The notes beneath the pieces are model-generated. The model was given only the letters and a program-made list of their open reading frames with translations. It had not been told where the DNA came from and ran no database searches. Positions 17,180 through 26,309 of a DNA stretch of 64,000 bases are shown in pieces; the stretch's first letter is position 1, and the number at the start of each line of letters is the position of its first letter. Source of the stretch: Mediterraneibacter glycyrrhizinilyticus (GTDB taxonomy: Bacteria > Bacillota > Clostridia > Lachnospirales > Lachnospiraceae); contig NZ_JACJLR010000005.1 of the NCBI RefSeq assembly GCF_016902345.1, positions 81,871 to 145,870 of the forward strand, in the 5' to 3' direction. Both the position numbers and the translations under genes were made by a program.

Positions 17180-18612
17180 CGAAACAGTATGAGACAGTGA
17201 TCGGACTGGAGGTCCATATCGAACTTGCGACAAAGACAAAAATCTTCTGCGGATGCAGCACGGAGTTCGGCGGCACCCCAAACACCCATACCTGTCCGGT
17301 GTGTACCGGAATGCCGGGTTCCCTTCCGGTGTTAAATAAGCAGGTGGTGGAGTATGCCATGGCTTTGGGGCTTGTCACGAACTGCAGGATCACTCAGGTC
17401 TGCAAATTTGACCGGAAGAACTATTTCTATCCGGATAACCCGCAGAACTATCAAATCTCGCAGCTTTATCTCCCGATTGCCCGGGACGGATATGTGGAGA
17501 TCGAGGCCGGGAACGGGAAGAAGAAAGTAAGGATCCATGAGATGCACATGGAGGAGGATGCAGGAAAACTGGTTCATGATGAGTGGGACGATACCTCTCT
17601 GGTGGACTATAACCGAAGCGGCGTCCCTCTGGTGGAGATCGTCTCTGAGCCGGATATGCGCTCTGCGGATGAAGTGATCGCTTACCTGGAGAAACTCCGC
17701 ATGATCGCCCAGTATCTCGGGGTCTCGGACTGCAAGCTTCAGGAAGGATCCATGAGAGCGGACGTAAACCTGTCCGTGAGAGAAGTCGGGGCTGAAACTT
17801 TCGGAACCAGAACCGAGATGAAGAACCTGAACTCTTTTAAGGCGATCGCCCATGCCATCGAAGGGGAGCGCACGCGTCAGATCGAGCTCCTGGACGCAGG
17901 GAAGGAAGTTGTCCAGGAGACACGGCGCTGGGATGACAACAAAGAACATTCCTATGCGATGCGTTCCAAGGAAGATGCACAGGATTACCGGTATTTCCCT
18001 GAGCCGGATCTTGTTCCCATTGTGATCAGCGATGAGTGGATCGCGGAGGTAAAAGCAAGACAGCCGGAACTTCGGACTGAGAAGCTGGAGCGGTATAAGA
18101 AAGAATTTGATATCCCCCGGTATGACGCAGAGATCATTACAGAGTCCAAGAAGATGGCAGATGTTTTTGAGGAGACCACGGCAGCCTGCGGCAAGCCGAA
18201 GAAGGTAGCAAACTGGCTGATGGTGGAAACACTCCGCCTTATGAAGGATCACGGAATGGAAGCAGAAGATCTCGCTTTCTCTCCGGTGAATCTGGCAAAG
18301 CTCATTGATCTGGTGGACGCCGGGACTATCAACAGCTCGGTTGCGAAAAAAGTGTTTGAGAAGATCTTTACAGATGATGTGGATCCGGAGAAATACGTGG
18401 AAGAAAAGGGGCTGAAGATGGTAAACGACGAAGGCGCCCTCAAAGAGACCATCGACAAAGTAATCGCATCGAATCCTCAGGCAGTGGCAGATTATAAAGG
18501 CGGTAAAGAGAAGGCGCTTGGAGCACTTATGGGGCAGACTATGCGGGCCATGAAAGGAAAGGCAAATCCGGGAATCGTCACCCAGATGTTAAAGGAGATG
18601 CTGCAGGACTAA
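17176..18612 (+). CDS. gatB: Asp/Glu-tRNA amidotransferase subunit GatB
   Basis: Kinase/transamidase subunit that activates and amidates the mischarged aminoacyl-tRNA, 478 residues, normal length. The N terminus has YETVIGLEVHIEL and the Zn-site FCGCSTEFG...CPVC pattern; the RSGVPLVEIVSEPD and QDYRYFPEPDL motifs are intact. The C-terminal YqeY-like tail domain (about 330-478) is present. ATGA overlap with gatA and a following terminator mark it as the last gene of the operon. Confidence 0.97.
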   Translation: MTKQYETVIGLEVHIELATKTKIFCGCSTEFGGTPNTHTCPVCTGMPGSLPVLNKQVVEYAMALGLVTNCRITQVCKFDRKNYFYPDNPQNYQISQLYLPIARDGYVEIEAGNGKKKVRIHEMHMEEDAGKLVHDEWDDTSLVDYNRSGVPLVEIVSEPDMRSADEVIAYLEKLRMIAQYLGVSDCKLQEGSMRADVNLSVREVGAETFGTRTEMKNLNSFKAIAHAIEGERTRQIELLDAGKEVVQETRRWDDNKEHSYAMRSKEDAQDYRYFPEPDLVPIVISDEWIAEVKARQPELRTEKLERYKKEFDIPRYDAEIITESKKMADVFEETTAACGKPKKVANWLMVETLRLMKDHGMEAEDLAFSPVNLAKLIDLVDAGTINSSVAKKVFEKIFTDDVDPEKYVEEKGLKMVNDEGALKETIDKVIASNPQAVADYKGGKEKALGALMGQTMRAMKGKANPGIVTQMLKEMLQD

Positions 18613-18662
18613 GCGTTGCTTGCAAAAAAGCTGTTTATATCGTACAATATAGCCTGATACTG

Positions 18663-18704
18663 CGTTCACAGGGGACGAAGAAGAGCGGCCTCTGTGAACG
18701 TTTT
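18663..18704 (+). terminator. Rho-independent terminator after gatB
   Basis: CGTTCACAG (18663-18671) pairs with CTGTGAACG (18692-18700), followed by TTTT. It separates the tRNA-amidation operon from the ECF genes. Confidence 0.75.
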
Positions 18705-18741
18705 GCAACAGGGAACAGAGAAACAATGGAGGCGGCAGCCT

Positions 18742-19593
18742 ATGGATATGATACATGCCGAAGAGCTTGTATATGAATATGATAAAAGGGATGAAGAAGG
18801 AAACATCATCGGGACGAACCGCGCTATAGATGGTGTGGATATTGATGTCACGCCGGGATCTTTCGTGGCTGTACTGGGGCATAACGGTTCCGGAAAGTCT
18901 ACTCTTGCGAAACATATGAACGCCATCCTTGTACCGACAGGAGGGACAATGTGGGTGGACGGAAAGGATACCCGGGATCCGAATGAACTCTGGAATGTAC
19001 GCCAGAGTGCAGGGATGGTGTTCCAGAACCCGGACAATCAGATCATCGGTACTGTGGTGGAAGAAGACGTGGGATTCGGACCGGAGAACCTGGGAGTGCC
19101 TACGGATGAAATCTGGAAGCGGGTGGAGGACAGCCTGCGGGCAGTGGGAATGATCAAATACCGGAACTCTTCCCCGAATAAGCTCTCGGGGGGACAGAAG
19201 CAGAGAGTGGCGATCGCAGGGGTCATTGCTATGGAACCCAAGTGTATCGTCCTCGATGAACCCACAGCGATGCTGGATCCGAATGGCCGCAGGGAAGTGA
19301 TCCGGGCGGTGGAAAAGCTGAGAAAAGAGAAGAATGTGACGGTGATTCTGATCACCCACTATATGGAAGAAGTCGTCGATGCAGATCAGGTCTTTGTGAT
19401 GGATGACGGGCATATTGTCATGCACGGCACCCCGAGGGAAATCTTCAGCAGAGTGGACGAGCTGAAGGCGTATCGTATGGATGTCCCCCAGGTGACAATG
19501 CTGGCGGAAGAACTCAGGAAGCGGGGACTTGCCCTGCCGAAAGGAATACTCAGAAGGGAAGAGTTGGTAGAAGCCTTATGTCAATTGCGTTAG
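18742..19593 (+). CDS. ecfA1: ECF transporter ATPase EcfA1
   Basis: One of two ATPases of the shared energy-coupling-factor module for vitamin uptake, 283 residues. The ATG at 18742 follows a GGAGG site; upstream GTG starts in the same frame lack one. Walker A is GHNGSGKST, the signature LSGGQKQRVAIAG and Walker B IVLDEPTAMLD. The FQNPDNQI Q-loop is typical of EcfA1. It overlaps ecfA2 by 16 bases. Confidence 0.95.
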   Translation: MDMIHAEELVYEYDKRDEEGNIIGTNRAIDGVDIDVTPGSFVAVLGHNGSGKSTLAKHMNAILVPTGGTMWVDGKDTRDPNELWNVRQSAGMVFQNPDNQIIGTVVEEDVGFGPENLGVPTDEIWKRVEDSLRAVGMIKYRNSSPNKLSGGQKQRVAIAGVIAMEPKCIVLDEPTAMLDPNGRREVIRAVEKLRKEKNVTVILITHYMEEVVDADQVFVMDDGHIVMHGTPREIFSRVDELKAYRMDVPQVTMLAEELRKRGLALPKGILRREELVEALCQLR

Positions 19594-20441
19594 AACATGT
19601 GAATTATGTATATAGTCCCGGGACCGCATATGAGAAGCAGGCGCTTAAAGATGTCAGTTTCGAGATTGAACAGGGACAGTTCGTGGGTATCATCGGACAT
19701 ACCGGTTCGGGAAAATCCACACTGATCCAGCATCTGAACGGTCTGATAAAAGCCACATCCGGCAGGATCCTCTATGATGGACAGAATATTTATGATGATG
19801 GATATGATATGAGAAAATTAAGAGGCCAGGTAGGGCTTGTCTTCCAGTATCCGGAATATCAGCTCTTTGAGGCGGATGTGCTGAGCGATGTATGCTTTGG
19901 GCCGAAGAATCAGGGGCTTTCCCAGGAGGAATGTGAGGCGCGGGCCAAAGAAGCCCTTGAGATGGTGGGGTTCCCGGAGAAATATTACCGTCAGTCCCCC
20001 TTTGAACTCTCCGGTGGACAGAAACGGCGTGCTGCGATCGCGGGTATCCTTGCCATGCGTCCGAAGGTGCTCATACTGGATGAGCCCACGGCAGGTCTGG
20101 ATCCGAAAGGCAGGGATGAGATACTGGATCAGGTGGAGTATCTGCACAGGGAGACTGGGATGACGGTCATCCTGGTCTCACACAGTATGGAAGATATTGC
20201 CAGATATGTGGATCGTATCATCGTGATGAACCATGGGGAGAAGATGCTGGACGGTGCCCCGCGGGAGGTGTTTGCGCATTACAAAGAACTGGAGAAAGTG
20301 GGGCTTGCGGCACCCCAGGTGACTTATGTGATGCATGATCTGAAAGAACGCGGTTTTGCCGTGTCACCGGATGCGACGACCATAGAGGAAGCTGCAGATG
20401 AGATCATGAAGAGTTTTGAAGGGACGGGCAGCAGAAAATGA
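19578..20441 (+). CDS. ecfA2: ECF transporter ATPase EcfA2
   Basis: Second ATPase of the ECF module, 287 residues. Walker A GHTGSGKST, Q-loop FQYPEYQLFE, signature LSGGQKRRAAIAG and Walker B LILDEPTAGLD are intact. It overlaps both neighbours, ecfA1 by 16 bases and ecfT by 4, so the three proteins are translationally coupled. Confidence 0.95.
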   Translation: MSIALEHVNYVYSPGTAYEKQALKDVSFEIEQGQFVGIIGHTGSGKSTLIQHLNGLIKATSGRILYDGQNIYDDGYDMRKLRGQVGLVFQYPEYQLFEADVLSDVCFGPKNQGLSQEECEARAKEALEMVGFPEKYYRQSPFELSGGQKRRAAIAGILAMRPKVLILDEPTAGLDPKGRDEILDQVEYLHRETGMTVILVSHSMEDIARYVDRIIVMNHGEKMLDGAPREVFAHYKELEKVGLAAPQVTYVMHDLKERGFAVSPDATTIEEAADEIMKSFEGTGSRK

Positions 20442-21262
20442 TCAGAGATATAACGATCGGACAATATTATCCGGCACAGAGCCGGATCCACAGGCTGGAT
20501 CCCAGGGTGAAGATCATCTGCACCCTTCTTTTTCTCGTGTCCCTTTTTATACAGAACAGTCTGCTGGGTTATCTTGTGGCAACACTGTTTCTGGGATGCG
20601 TGATCAAATTTTCCAAAGTGCCGGTTAAATATATCGTGAAAGGACTCAAACCGGTGGTGATCCTCCTCCTTTTTACCGTGGTCATGAACCTGTTTCTGAC
20701 AAGGGGCGGCAGTACACTGGTGCATTTCGGGATCTTTACGATCACGGAGAGCGGTCTGCGGACATCTGTTTTTATGGCGGTACGCCTGATCTATCTGGTG
20801 ATGGGCTCGTCGATCATGACATTCACTACATCGCCCAACGGGCTGACTGACGGGTTGGAGAAACTGCTTTATCCGCTAAACAAGATCAATGTACCGGTCC
20901 ATGAAGTGGCGATGATGATGTCCATCGCGCTGCGCTTTATCCCAATCCTGCTGGAGGAGACGGATAAGATCATGAAGGCGCAGATGGCAAGAGGAGCAGA
21001 CTTTGAATCGGGAAACATCATTCAGAGAGCAAAAGCGATGGTGCCGATCCTGGTGCCCCTCTTTGTGTCTGCATTCCGCCGCGCCAACGATCTTGCCATG
21101 GCGATGGAGGCGAGGTGCTACCACGGCGGCGAGGGAAGGACCAAGATGAAGCCGCTGAAATATAAACCGGGAGATTTTCGGGCATATATTATCACAATGC
21201 TTTATCTGGTGATCATTTTTATGGTCGGAAGATTTGTTCCGTTCAGACTGTGGATCTTCTGA
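20438..21262 (+). CDS. ecfT: ECF transporter transmembrane protein EcfT
   Basis: Membrane scaffold that joins the two EcfA ATPases to exchangeable substrate-binding S components; 274 residues with several hydrophobic segments. The IHRLDPRVKIICTL start and the coupling-helix motifs around MARGADFESG and AMEARCYHGG are diagnostic. No S component gene lies nearby, as expected for a group II, shared ECF module. truA follows after about 95 bases that hold an 8-bp inverted repeat (TTGACAGA at 21306 with TCTGTCAA at 21330). Confidence 0.95.
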   Translation: MIRDITIGQYYPAQSRIHRLDPRVKIICTLLFLVSLFIQNSLLGYLVATLFLGCVIKFSKVPVKYIVKGLKPVVILLLFTVVMNLFLTRGGSTLVHFGIFTITESGLRTSVFMAVRLIYLVMGSSIMTFTTSPNGLTDGLEKLLYPLNKINVPVHEVAMMMSIALRFIPILLEETDKIMKAQMARGADFESGNIIQRAKAMVPILVPLFVSAFRRANDLAMAMEARCYHGGEGRTKMKPLKYKPGDFRAYIITMLYLVIIFMVGRFVPFRLWIF

Positions 21263-21358
21263 CGATAAGGCCAGGAAAAACCGGCGCCGGTATGAGATTT
21301 AACATTTGACAGATGATCCGCAGGGATTGTCTGTCAATTGCTGTATCAGGAGGAAATT

Positions 21359-22111
21359 ATGAAAAGGATAAAGCTGACTGTGGCATATGACGGGACGGAC
21401 TACTGCGGATGGCAGGTCCAGCCCAACGGCATTACGGTGGAGGAGGTGCTCAACCGGAAACTCTCCGAGCTTACCGGGGAGAACATCACGGTGATCGGCG
21501 CCAGCCGGACTGATTCCGGCGTCCATGCGCAGGGCAATGTGGCTGTGTTTGACTCGGATACGACGATCCCTCCGGAACGGGTTGCATATGCTCTGAATCG
21601 TAAGCTGCCTGAAGATATTGTTGTGATACGGTCGGAAGAAGTGCCCGGGGACTGGCATCCCAGGTATCAGGAGACGGTAAAGACTTACCAATATCATATC
21701 CTGAACCGGGAGATGCCCGATCCGATCCGCAGGCGCGACACATATTTTGTCTCCTATCCGCTGGATCTGGAGGCGATGCGATGCGCTGCTGCTTATCTGA
21801 AAGGGGAACATGATTTCAGAAGTTTCTGCAATGTCCATACGGAGGTGCAGGATACTGTAAGAACGATCTATGATCTGGATATCATCCGCGAAGGAGATCT
21901 GATCACGATACGAATCCGTGGGAATGGATTTCTTTACAATATGGTCCGGATCATTGCGGGGACGCTGGTCAGGGTCGGAAGAGGGTTTTACCGCCCGGAT
22001 CAGGTACGGGAGATCCTGGAGAAGAGAGAACGGACCGAGGCCGGAGTGACCGCGCCTCCCCAGGGACTGGTGCTGGTAAAGATTGATTATCCCGGGAAAG
22101 ACTGTAAGTGA
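21359..22111 (+). CDS. truA: tRNA pseudouridine(38-40) synthase
   Basis: Modifies uridines 38-40 of the tRNA anticodon stem; 250 residues. Start chosen at the ATG preceded by AGGAGG with 6-base spacing. The catalytic Asp is in the SRTDSGVHAQGN motif, and the YDGTDYCGWQ and GFLYNMVRIIAG motifs are present. It closes the ecfA1-ecfA2-ecfT-truA group common in Firmicutes; the usual next genes rplM-rpsI lie about 9.6 kb further on. Confidence 0.96.
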   Translation: MKRIKLTVAYDGTDYCGWQVQPNGITVEEVLNRKLSELTGENITVIGASRTDSGVHAQGNVAVFDSDTTIPPERVAYALNRKLPEDIVVIRSEEVPGDWHPRYQETVKTYQYHILNREMPDPIRRRDTYFVSYPLDLEAMRCAAAYLKGEHDFRSFCNVHTEVQDTVRTIYDLDIIREGDLITIRIRGNGFLYNMVRIIAGTLVRVGRGFYRPDQVREILEKRERTEAGVTAPPQGLVLVKIDYPGKDCK

Positions 22112-22163
22112 TCAGAACCGGTTTTGAACCCGAAAGATACTCTGTGCAGATGTCTCCTGCTGA

Positions 22164-22192
22164 TTGACATTTCCCCGGTTCGTTGTTAGTAT
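22164..22192 (+). promoter_or_regulatory. Promoter of nagB
   Basis: TTGACA (22164-22169) and TAGTAT (22187-22192) with a 17-bp spacer, about 70 bases before the nagB ATG. Confidence 0.7.
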
Positions 22193-22263
22193 TAATTTAA
22201 CCAAATTAAACGCCGCCGTTTCCGGGGGGCTGACTGGTATTATGTAATTAGGAGGAGAGAACC

Positions 22264-22998
22264 ATGATTAAAATTTATGAGGCAAAAGATTACCAGGAGA
22301 TGAGCAGAAAGGCAGCAAATATTCTGTCTGCCCAGATCATTCTGAAACCGGATTGCGTCTTGGGGTTAGCAACCGGTTCCACGCCGATCGGTACCTATGA
22401 TCAGCTCGTGGAATGGTACGAAAAAGGGGACCTTGATTTCAGCAAAGTAAAGAGTGTGAATCTGGATGAGTATAAAGGTCTCGAGAAAACGAATGATCAG
22501 AGTTATTACTATTTCATGCATAAGCATCTTTTTGACAGGGTGAATATCGATCCGGCAAATACCAATGTGCCGGATGGTATGGAAACAGATACAGAGAAAG
22601 AATGTCAGCGATATGAGGAGCTGATCGATTCGCTTGGAGGCGTTGATATCCAGCTTCTGGGAATTGGGCGCAACGGCCATATCGGATTTAATGAGCCGGA
22701 TTCTGCTTTTGCCCAGAAGACACACTGCGTGAATCTGGCAGAGAGCACGATCGATGCGAACAAGCGTTTCTTTGCATCTGCTGATGAGGTGCCCCGACAG
22801 GCGTATTCGATGGGAATCGGGACGATCATGCGTGCGAAAAAGATCCTGCTCCTTGCAAGTGGGGAGGATAAGGCTGACGCTGTGGCGAAGGCGTTTTTCG
22901 GGCCGGTTACACCGGAGGTTCCGGCGTCGATCCTGCAGTTCCACAGCGATGTTGTCGTGATCGGTGATACTTTGGCATTATCAAAGATGCCGAGATAA
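22264..22998 (+). CDS. nagB: Glucosamine-6-phosphate deaminase
   Basis: Converts glucosamine-6-phosphate to fructose-6-phosphate and ammonia; 244 residues, normal for the Gram-positive enzyme. Motifs LGLATGSTPIG, VNLDEYKGL and GIGRNGHIGFNEP carry the active-site residues. AGGAGGAG precedes the ATG. The gene has its own promoter and terminator and sits beside a glucose/GlcNAc-type PTS, so amino-sugar use is likely. nagA (deacetylase) is not in the window. Confidence 0.96.
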   Translation: MIKIYEAKDYQEMSRKAANILSAQIILKPDCVLGLATGSTPIGTYDQLVEWYEKGDLDFSKVKSVNLDEYKGLEKTNDQSYYYFMHKHLFDRVNIDPANTNVPDGMETDTEKECQRYEELIDSLGGVDIQLLGIGRNGHIGFNEPDSAFAQKTHCVNLAESTIDANKRFFASADEVPRQAYSMGIGTIMRAKKILLLASGEDKADAVAKAFFGPVTPEVPASILQFHSDVVVIGDTLALSKMPR

Positions 22999-23009
22999 TA
23001 TGTTTTTTT

Positions 23010-23055
23010 GATCCGGGATGCGGTGTGAAGAGATCTACGGTATCCCGGATCTTTT
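23010..23055 (+). terminator. Rho-independent terminator after nagB
   Basis: GATCCGGGAT (23010-23019) pairs with ATCCCGGATC (23042-23051), followed by TTTTC. Confidence 0.8.
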
Positions 23056-23149
23056 CTATGTGTGTCGGACTGCACGTCTGCCTGTTTCAGGATAAATCTA
23101 AAAATATTAACAAAAAATAAAAAATATAAATAAAAAATAAAACAAAAGA

Positions 23150-23178
23150 TTGACTTTTCTGTGCAGTTTTGATATAGT
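23150..23178 (+). promoter_or_regulatory. Promoter of the licT-PTS operon
   Basis: TTGACT (23150-23155) and TATAGT (23173-23178), 17-bp spacer, in an AT-rich stretch about 25 bases before the antiterminator RNA target. Confidence 0.7.
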
Positions 23179-23202
23179 TTTGATATGAACTAAATACGAA
23201 AT

Positions 23203-23277
23203 GGATTGTTACTGTAAGGCAGGCAAAACCAAATTTTATAAGCAGGATAAGTATGTTTATAAGGTTTGGTTTTTTTG
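23203..23277 (+). promoter_or_regulatory. Ribonucleic antiterminator (RAT) and overlapping terminator of licT
   Basis: The RAT sequence runs 23203-23230, from GGATTGTTACTG to GGCAGGCAAAACC, a close match to BglG/LicT/SacY targets. It overlaps the 5' arm of a terminator whose 13-bp stem (23229-23241 with 23257-23269, two G-U pairs) is followed by a T-run (23270-23277). LicT binding would hold the RAT hairpin and prevent termination, so the operon should autoregulate in response to its PTS sugar. Confidence 0.9.
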
Positions 23278-23296
23278 TTCCTTGGGAAGGTCAGAC

Positions 23297-24133
23297 ATGG
23301 TTATAGAAAAGGTGATCAATAACAATATTATCTCTGCTTTTGATGAAGACGGAAGAGAGGTTGTCATCATGGGCAGAGGAATCGGGTTTGGCGTCAGACC
23401 GGGGGCGGTGGTCAGAGAGTCGAAGATTGAGAAAGTGTTCCGCATTGAGAGCAGGAGCATTGCGGAACAGTTGAAAGAACTGCTGGCACATATGCCTTTG
23501 GAACATGTACAGATATCTGACGATATCATTTCATTTGCTAAAAGCACATTGAAATTAAAACTGAATCAGAGTATTTATGTGACATTGACAGATCATATCA
23601 ATTTTGCGATAGACCGGTATAAAAAAGGGATTAATCTCGAAAATGTCCTTCTGTGGGAGATAAAGAGGTTCTATCCTCAGGAATATGAATTGGGGAAATA
23701 TTCGATCGAACTGATCAGCAGCAGACTGCATGTGGATCTTCCGGAGGATGAAGCCGGGTTCATCGCCCTGCATTTTGTGAACGCAGAGTACGGGACGGAT
23801 ATCCAGGATGCGCTGCATTTCCCGAACCAGATGAAAGATATCCTCGGAATCGTTACGAAAGAGCTTGGGATTGAACTTGATGAAGGATCGCTGCATTATG
23901 AGCGGTTTATCACACATGTAAAATTCCTGCTCCAGAGAGTATACCGCAAAGAGCTGCTTCCGAATGAGGAGAGGGATCTTGCGGAGATGATGAAGATCAA
24001 GTACCCGAAAGAATATGCCTGCAGTGAGAAGATTGCAGAGTATATAGAGAAAACAGCAACCTGTAAACTGTCCGGAGAGGAAGTGATGTATCTGACGATC
24101 CATATCCGGCGAGTGACTATGGCGGAAGAATAG
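23297..24133 (+). CDS. licT: BglG/LicT-family transcription antiterminator
   Basis: RNA-binding antiterminator of 278 residues. An N-terminal CAT domain (about 1-55, VIEKVINNN...VVIMGRGIGFG) binds the RAT just upstream. Two PRD domains follow (about 70-165 and 175-278), each with histidines for PTS phosphorylation, for example HFVNAEYG and LTIHIRR. The ATG at 23297 follows GGGAAGG; readings from further upstream would pass through the terminator hairpin. The EIIA and EIIBC genes downstream are its presumed targets and regulators. Confidence 0.93.
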   Translation: MVIEKVINNNIISAFDEDGREVVIMGRGIGFGVRPGAVVRESKIEKVFRIESRSIAEQLKELLAHMPLEHVQISDDIISFAKSTLKLKLNQSIYVTLTDHINFAIDRYKKGINLENVLLWEIKRFYPQEYELGKYSIELISSRLHVDLPEDEAGFIALHFVNAEYGTDIQDALHFPNQMKDILGIVTKELGIELDEGSLHYERFITHVKFLLQRVYRKELLPNEERDLAEMMKIKYPKEYACSEKIAEYIEKTATCKLSGEEVMYLTIHIRRVTMAEE

Positions 24134-24145
24134 GAGGGAAGCATA

Positions 24146-24631
24146 TTGTTCAGTTTCTTTAAGAAAAAAGATAACAAGTTTGTACTGGGCGCCCCGGCCA
24201 AAGGAAGAGCCGTCCCCCTCAGTGAGGTGAGCGATCCCACATTTGCGGAGGAGATGCTCGGAAAAGGTGTTGCGGTGATCCCCGCAGAGGGAAAGCTCTA
24301 TGCGCCGGCTGACGGAGAGATCGGCATGGTGTTTGACACTCTTCATGCAGTGAGCATGACGGCGGCGGATTCCGGTGCCGAGATCCTCATCCATGTGGGG
24401 ATCGATACGGTAAAGATGAATGGAGAAGGATTTACCGGGCATGTGAAGGCAGGAGATCATGTGAAGAAAGGCCAGCTCATTCTGGAAGTTGACCTTGACA
24501 AAGTAAAAGCGGCGGGGTATGACACGGTCACGCCGATGATCGTATGCAACACACCGGATTACACATCTGTGGAAGGAATCTCCGGAAGCGATGTGAACCC
24601 GGGAGATGACGCGGTCGTCATCGAAAAATAA
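24146..24631 (+). CDS. PTS glucose-family EIIA component
   Basis: Cytoplasmic phosphocarrier that passes phosphate from HPr to EIIB; 161 residues. The start is TTG with an AGGAGGG site 7 bases upstream. The active-site His is in LIHVGIDTVKMNGEGF, the hallmark of the Crr/EIIA-Glc family. The DPTFAEEMLGKGVAVIP N-terminal region also fits. A separate EIIA next to an EIIBC matches the missing A domain there. Confidence 0.94.
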   Translation: MFSFFKKKDNKFVLGAPAKGRAVPLSEVSDPTFAEEMLGKGVAVIPAEGKLYAPADGEIGMVFDTLHAVSMTAADSGAEILIHVGIDTVKMNGEGFTGHVKAGDHVKKGQLILEVDLDKVKAAGYDTVTPMIVCNTPDYTSVEGISGSDVNPGDDAVVIEK

Positions 24632-24715
24632 CATTGGTTTTGACCGGTGGAGCGACCGGTTGAAATAGAGAAAAGGGATTAACTGAATGAGAGGATTTGA
24701 GAAGGAGGAAAACAA

Positions 24716-26176
24716 ATGAAGTTTTTACAGAAATTAGGGAAATCTTTGATGCTCCCTGTGGCATGTCTGCCTATCTGCGGTATCCTCATGGGTATTGGAT
24801 ACTGGCTTTGTCCGGCGACCATGCAGGGCGGCGAGGTAACTGGAATCCTGGAGCAGATTGGTTACTATCTGGTGAAAGCGGGCGGCGCCCTGATCGACAA
24901 CATGGCGATCCTGTTCGCAATCGGTATCGGTGTCGGAATGTCAGAAGACAATGACGGTACAGGCGGTCTCGCGGCACTGGCATCCTGGCTGATGATCACA
25001 AACCTGCTGTCAACAGCAAACGTTTCTGTCATCATGACACTGTCTGAGGATGCGACTCTTGCGTTTAACAAGATCCAGAACCCGTTCATTGGTATCATCT
25101 CTGGTATCATCGGAGCACTGTGCTACAACAGATTCAAAGGAACAAAGCTTCCGGATTTCCTGTCGTTCTTCAGCGGAAAACGCTGTGTTGCGATCGTTGC
25201 CGGTGTAGTATCCATTCTGGTATCTGTAGTACTGCTGTTCGTATGGCCGATCCTCTTCGGCGCACTTATTGCACTGGGCGAGGCGATCGTAAAACTGGAT
25301 GCTGTGGGAGCTGGACTCTATGCATTCTTCAACAGACTGCTCATCCCGTTCGGTCTGCACCACGCACTGAACAATGTATTCTGGTTTGACACTATCGGAC
25401 TTGGCGACCTGACCCACTTCTGGGCAGGAGATACATCTGCAGATGTTGCATGGAGCCTTGGTATGTATATGTCCGGATTCTTCCCGTGTATGATGTTCGG
25501 TATCCCGGGTGCGGCTCTGGCCATGGTACATACTGCAAAGAGCAATAAGAAGAAGATCGCTATCGGTCTTGTTACTTCTGCAGCTATCGCAGCATTTGTC
25601 TGCGGTGTTACAGAGCCCTTCGAGTTCGCGTTCATGTTCCTTGCACCGGCACTGTATGTAATCTACGCTCTGCTGTACGCGATCTTCACAGTGATCACCG
25701 TACTGGTAGGATTCCGCGCAGGATTCAGTTTCTCAGCAGGATTGACTGACCTTGTGTTCTCCGCTTCCCTTCCGGCAGCGCAGAATACATTGCTGATCAT
25801 CCCGCTCGGCGTTGCGGCATTTATCGTATTCTACGTAGTATTCCGTTTCGCGATCGTGAAGTTCGATCTGAAGACTCCGGGACGTGAGGATGACGACCAG
25901 GAAGCAGAGAAACAGGTAAAACTTTCCAACGATAACTTTACAGAAGTCGCAGCGATCATTCTTGACGGTGTAGGCGGAAAAGAGAACGTAACTTCCATCA
26001 GCAACTGCATCACAAGACTTCGTCTTGAGATCAAGGATTACACGAAAGTTGATGAGAAGAAGATTAAAACCGCAGGAGTTGCCGGAGTGATCCGCCCGTC
26101 AAAGACTGACGTACAGGTGATCGTAGGAATGCAGGTACAGTTTGTGGCGGATGAGTTCAAGAAACTCTGCAAATAA
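24716..26176 (+). CDS. PTS EIIBC component, glucose/N-acetylglucosamine family
   Basis: Sugar-importing permease with phosphotransfer domain, 486 residues. EIIC (about 1-385) has multiple helices and the family motifs GIGVGMSEDNDG and FGLHHALNNVFW. A linker precedes EIIB (about 405-486) with the phosphorylated Cys in SISNCITRLRL. GVTEPFEFAFMFLAP marks the GlcNAc/glucose group. nagB nearby favours GlcNAc or glucosamine, but glucose cannot be excluded. A GAAGGAGG site lies before the ATG; a strong terminator follows. Confidence 0.92.
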   Translation: MKFLQKLGKSLMLPVACLPICGILMGIGYWLCPATMQGGEVTGILEQIGYYLVKAGGALIDNMAILFAIGIGVGMSEDNDGTGGLAALASWLMITNLLSTANVSVIMTLSEDATLAFNKIQNPFIGIISGIIGALCYNRFKGTKLPDFLSFFSGKRCVAIVAGVVSILVSVVLLFVWPILFGALIALGEAIVKLDAVGAGLYAFFNRLLIPFGLHHALNNVFWFDTIGLGDLTHFWAGDTSADVAWSLGMYMSGFFPCMMFGIPGAALAMVHTAKSNKKKIAIGLVTSAAIAAFVCGVTEPFEFAFMFLAPALYVIYALLYAIFTVITVLVGFRAGFSFSAGLTDLVFSASLPAAQNTLLIIPLGVAAFIVFYVVFRFAIVKFDLKTPGREDDDQEAEKQVKLSNDNFTEVAAIILDGVGGKENVTSISNCITRLRLEIKDYTKVDEKKIKTAGVAGVIRPSKTDVQVIVGMQVQFVADEFKKLCK

Positions 26177-26208
26177 AAAAGAATGAGAGCAGATAATCCC
26201 TTTTGAAG

Positions 26209-26247
26209 TGAGGCGCAGTCGAGATTTATTTGACTGCGCCTCATTTT
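26209..26247 (+). terminator. Rho-independent terminator of the licT-PTS operon
   Basis: TGAGGCGCAGTC (26209-26220) pairs perfectly with GACTGCGCCTCA (26232-26243), followed by TTTT. Confidence 0.88.
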
Positions 26248-26270
26248 GGGTTTTTAGAAAACTTTCTGTC

Positions 26271-26299
26271 TTGACAAACACCTTCTGATAAGCTAAGAT
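26271..26299 (+). promoter_or_regulatory. Promoter of tyrS
   Basis: TTGACA (26271-26276) and TAAGAT (26294-26299), 17-bp spacer, directly upstream of the T-box leader. Confidence 0.75.
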
Positions 26300-26309
26300 T
26301 GCTACATAT

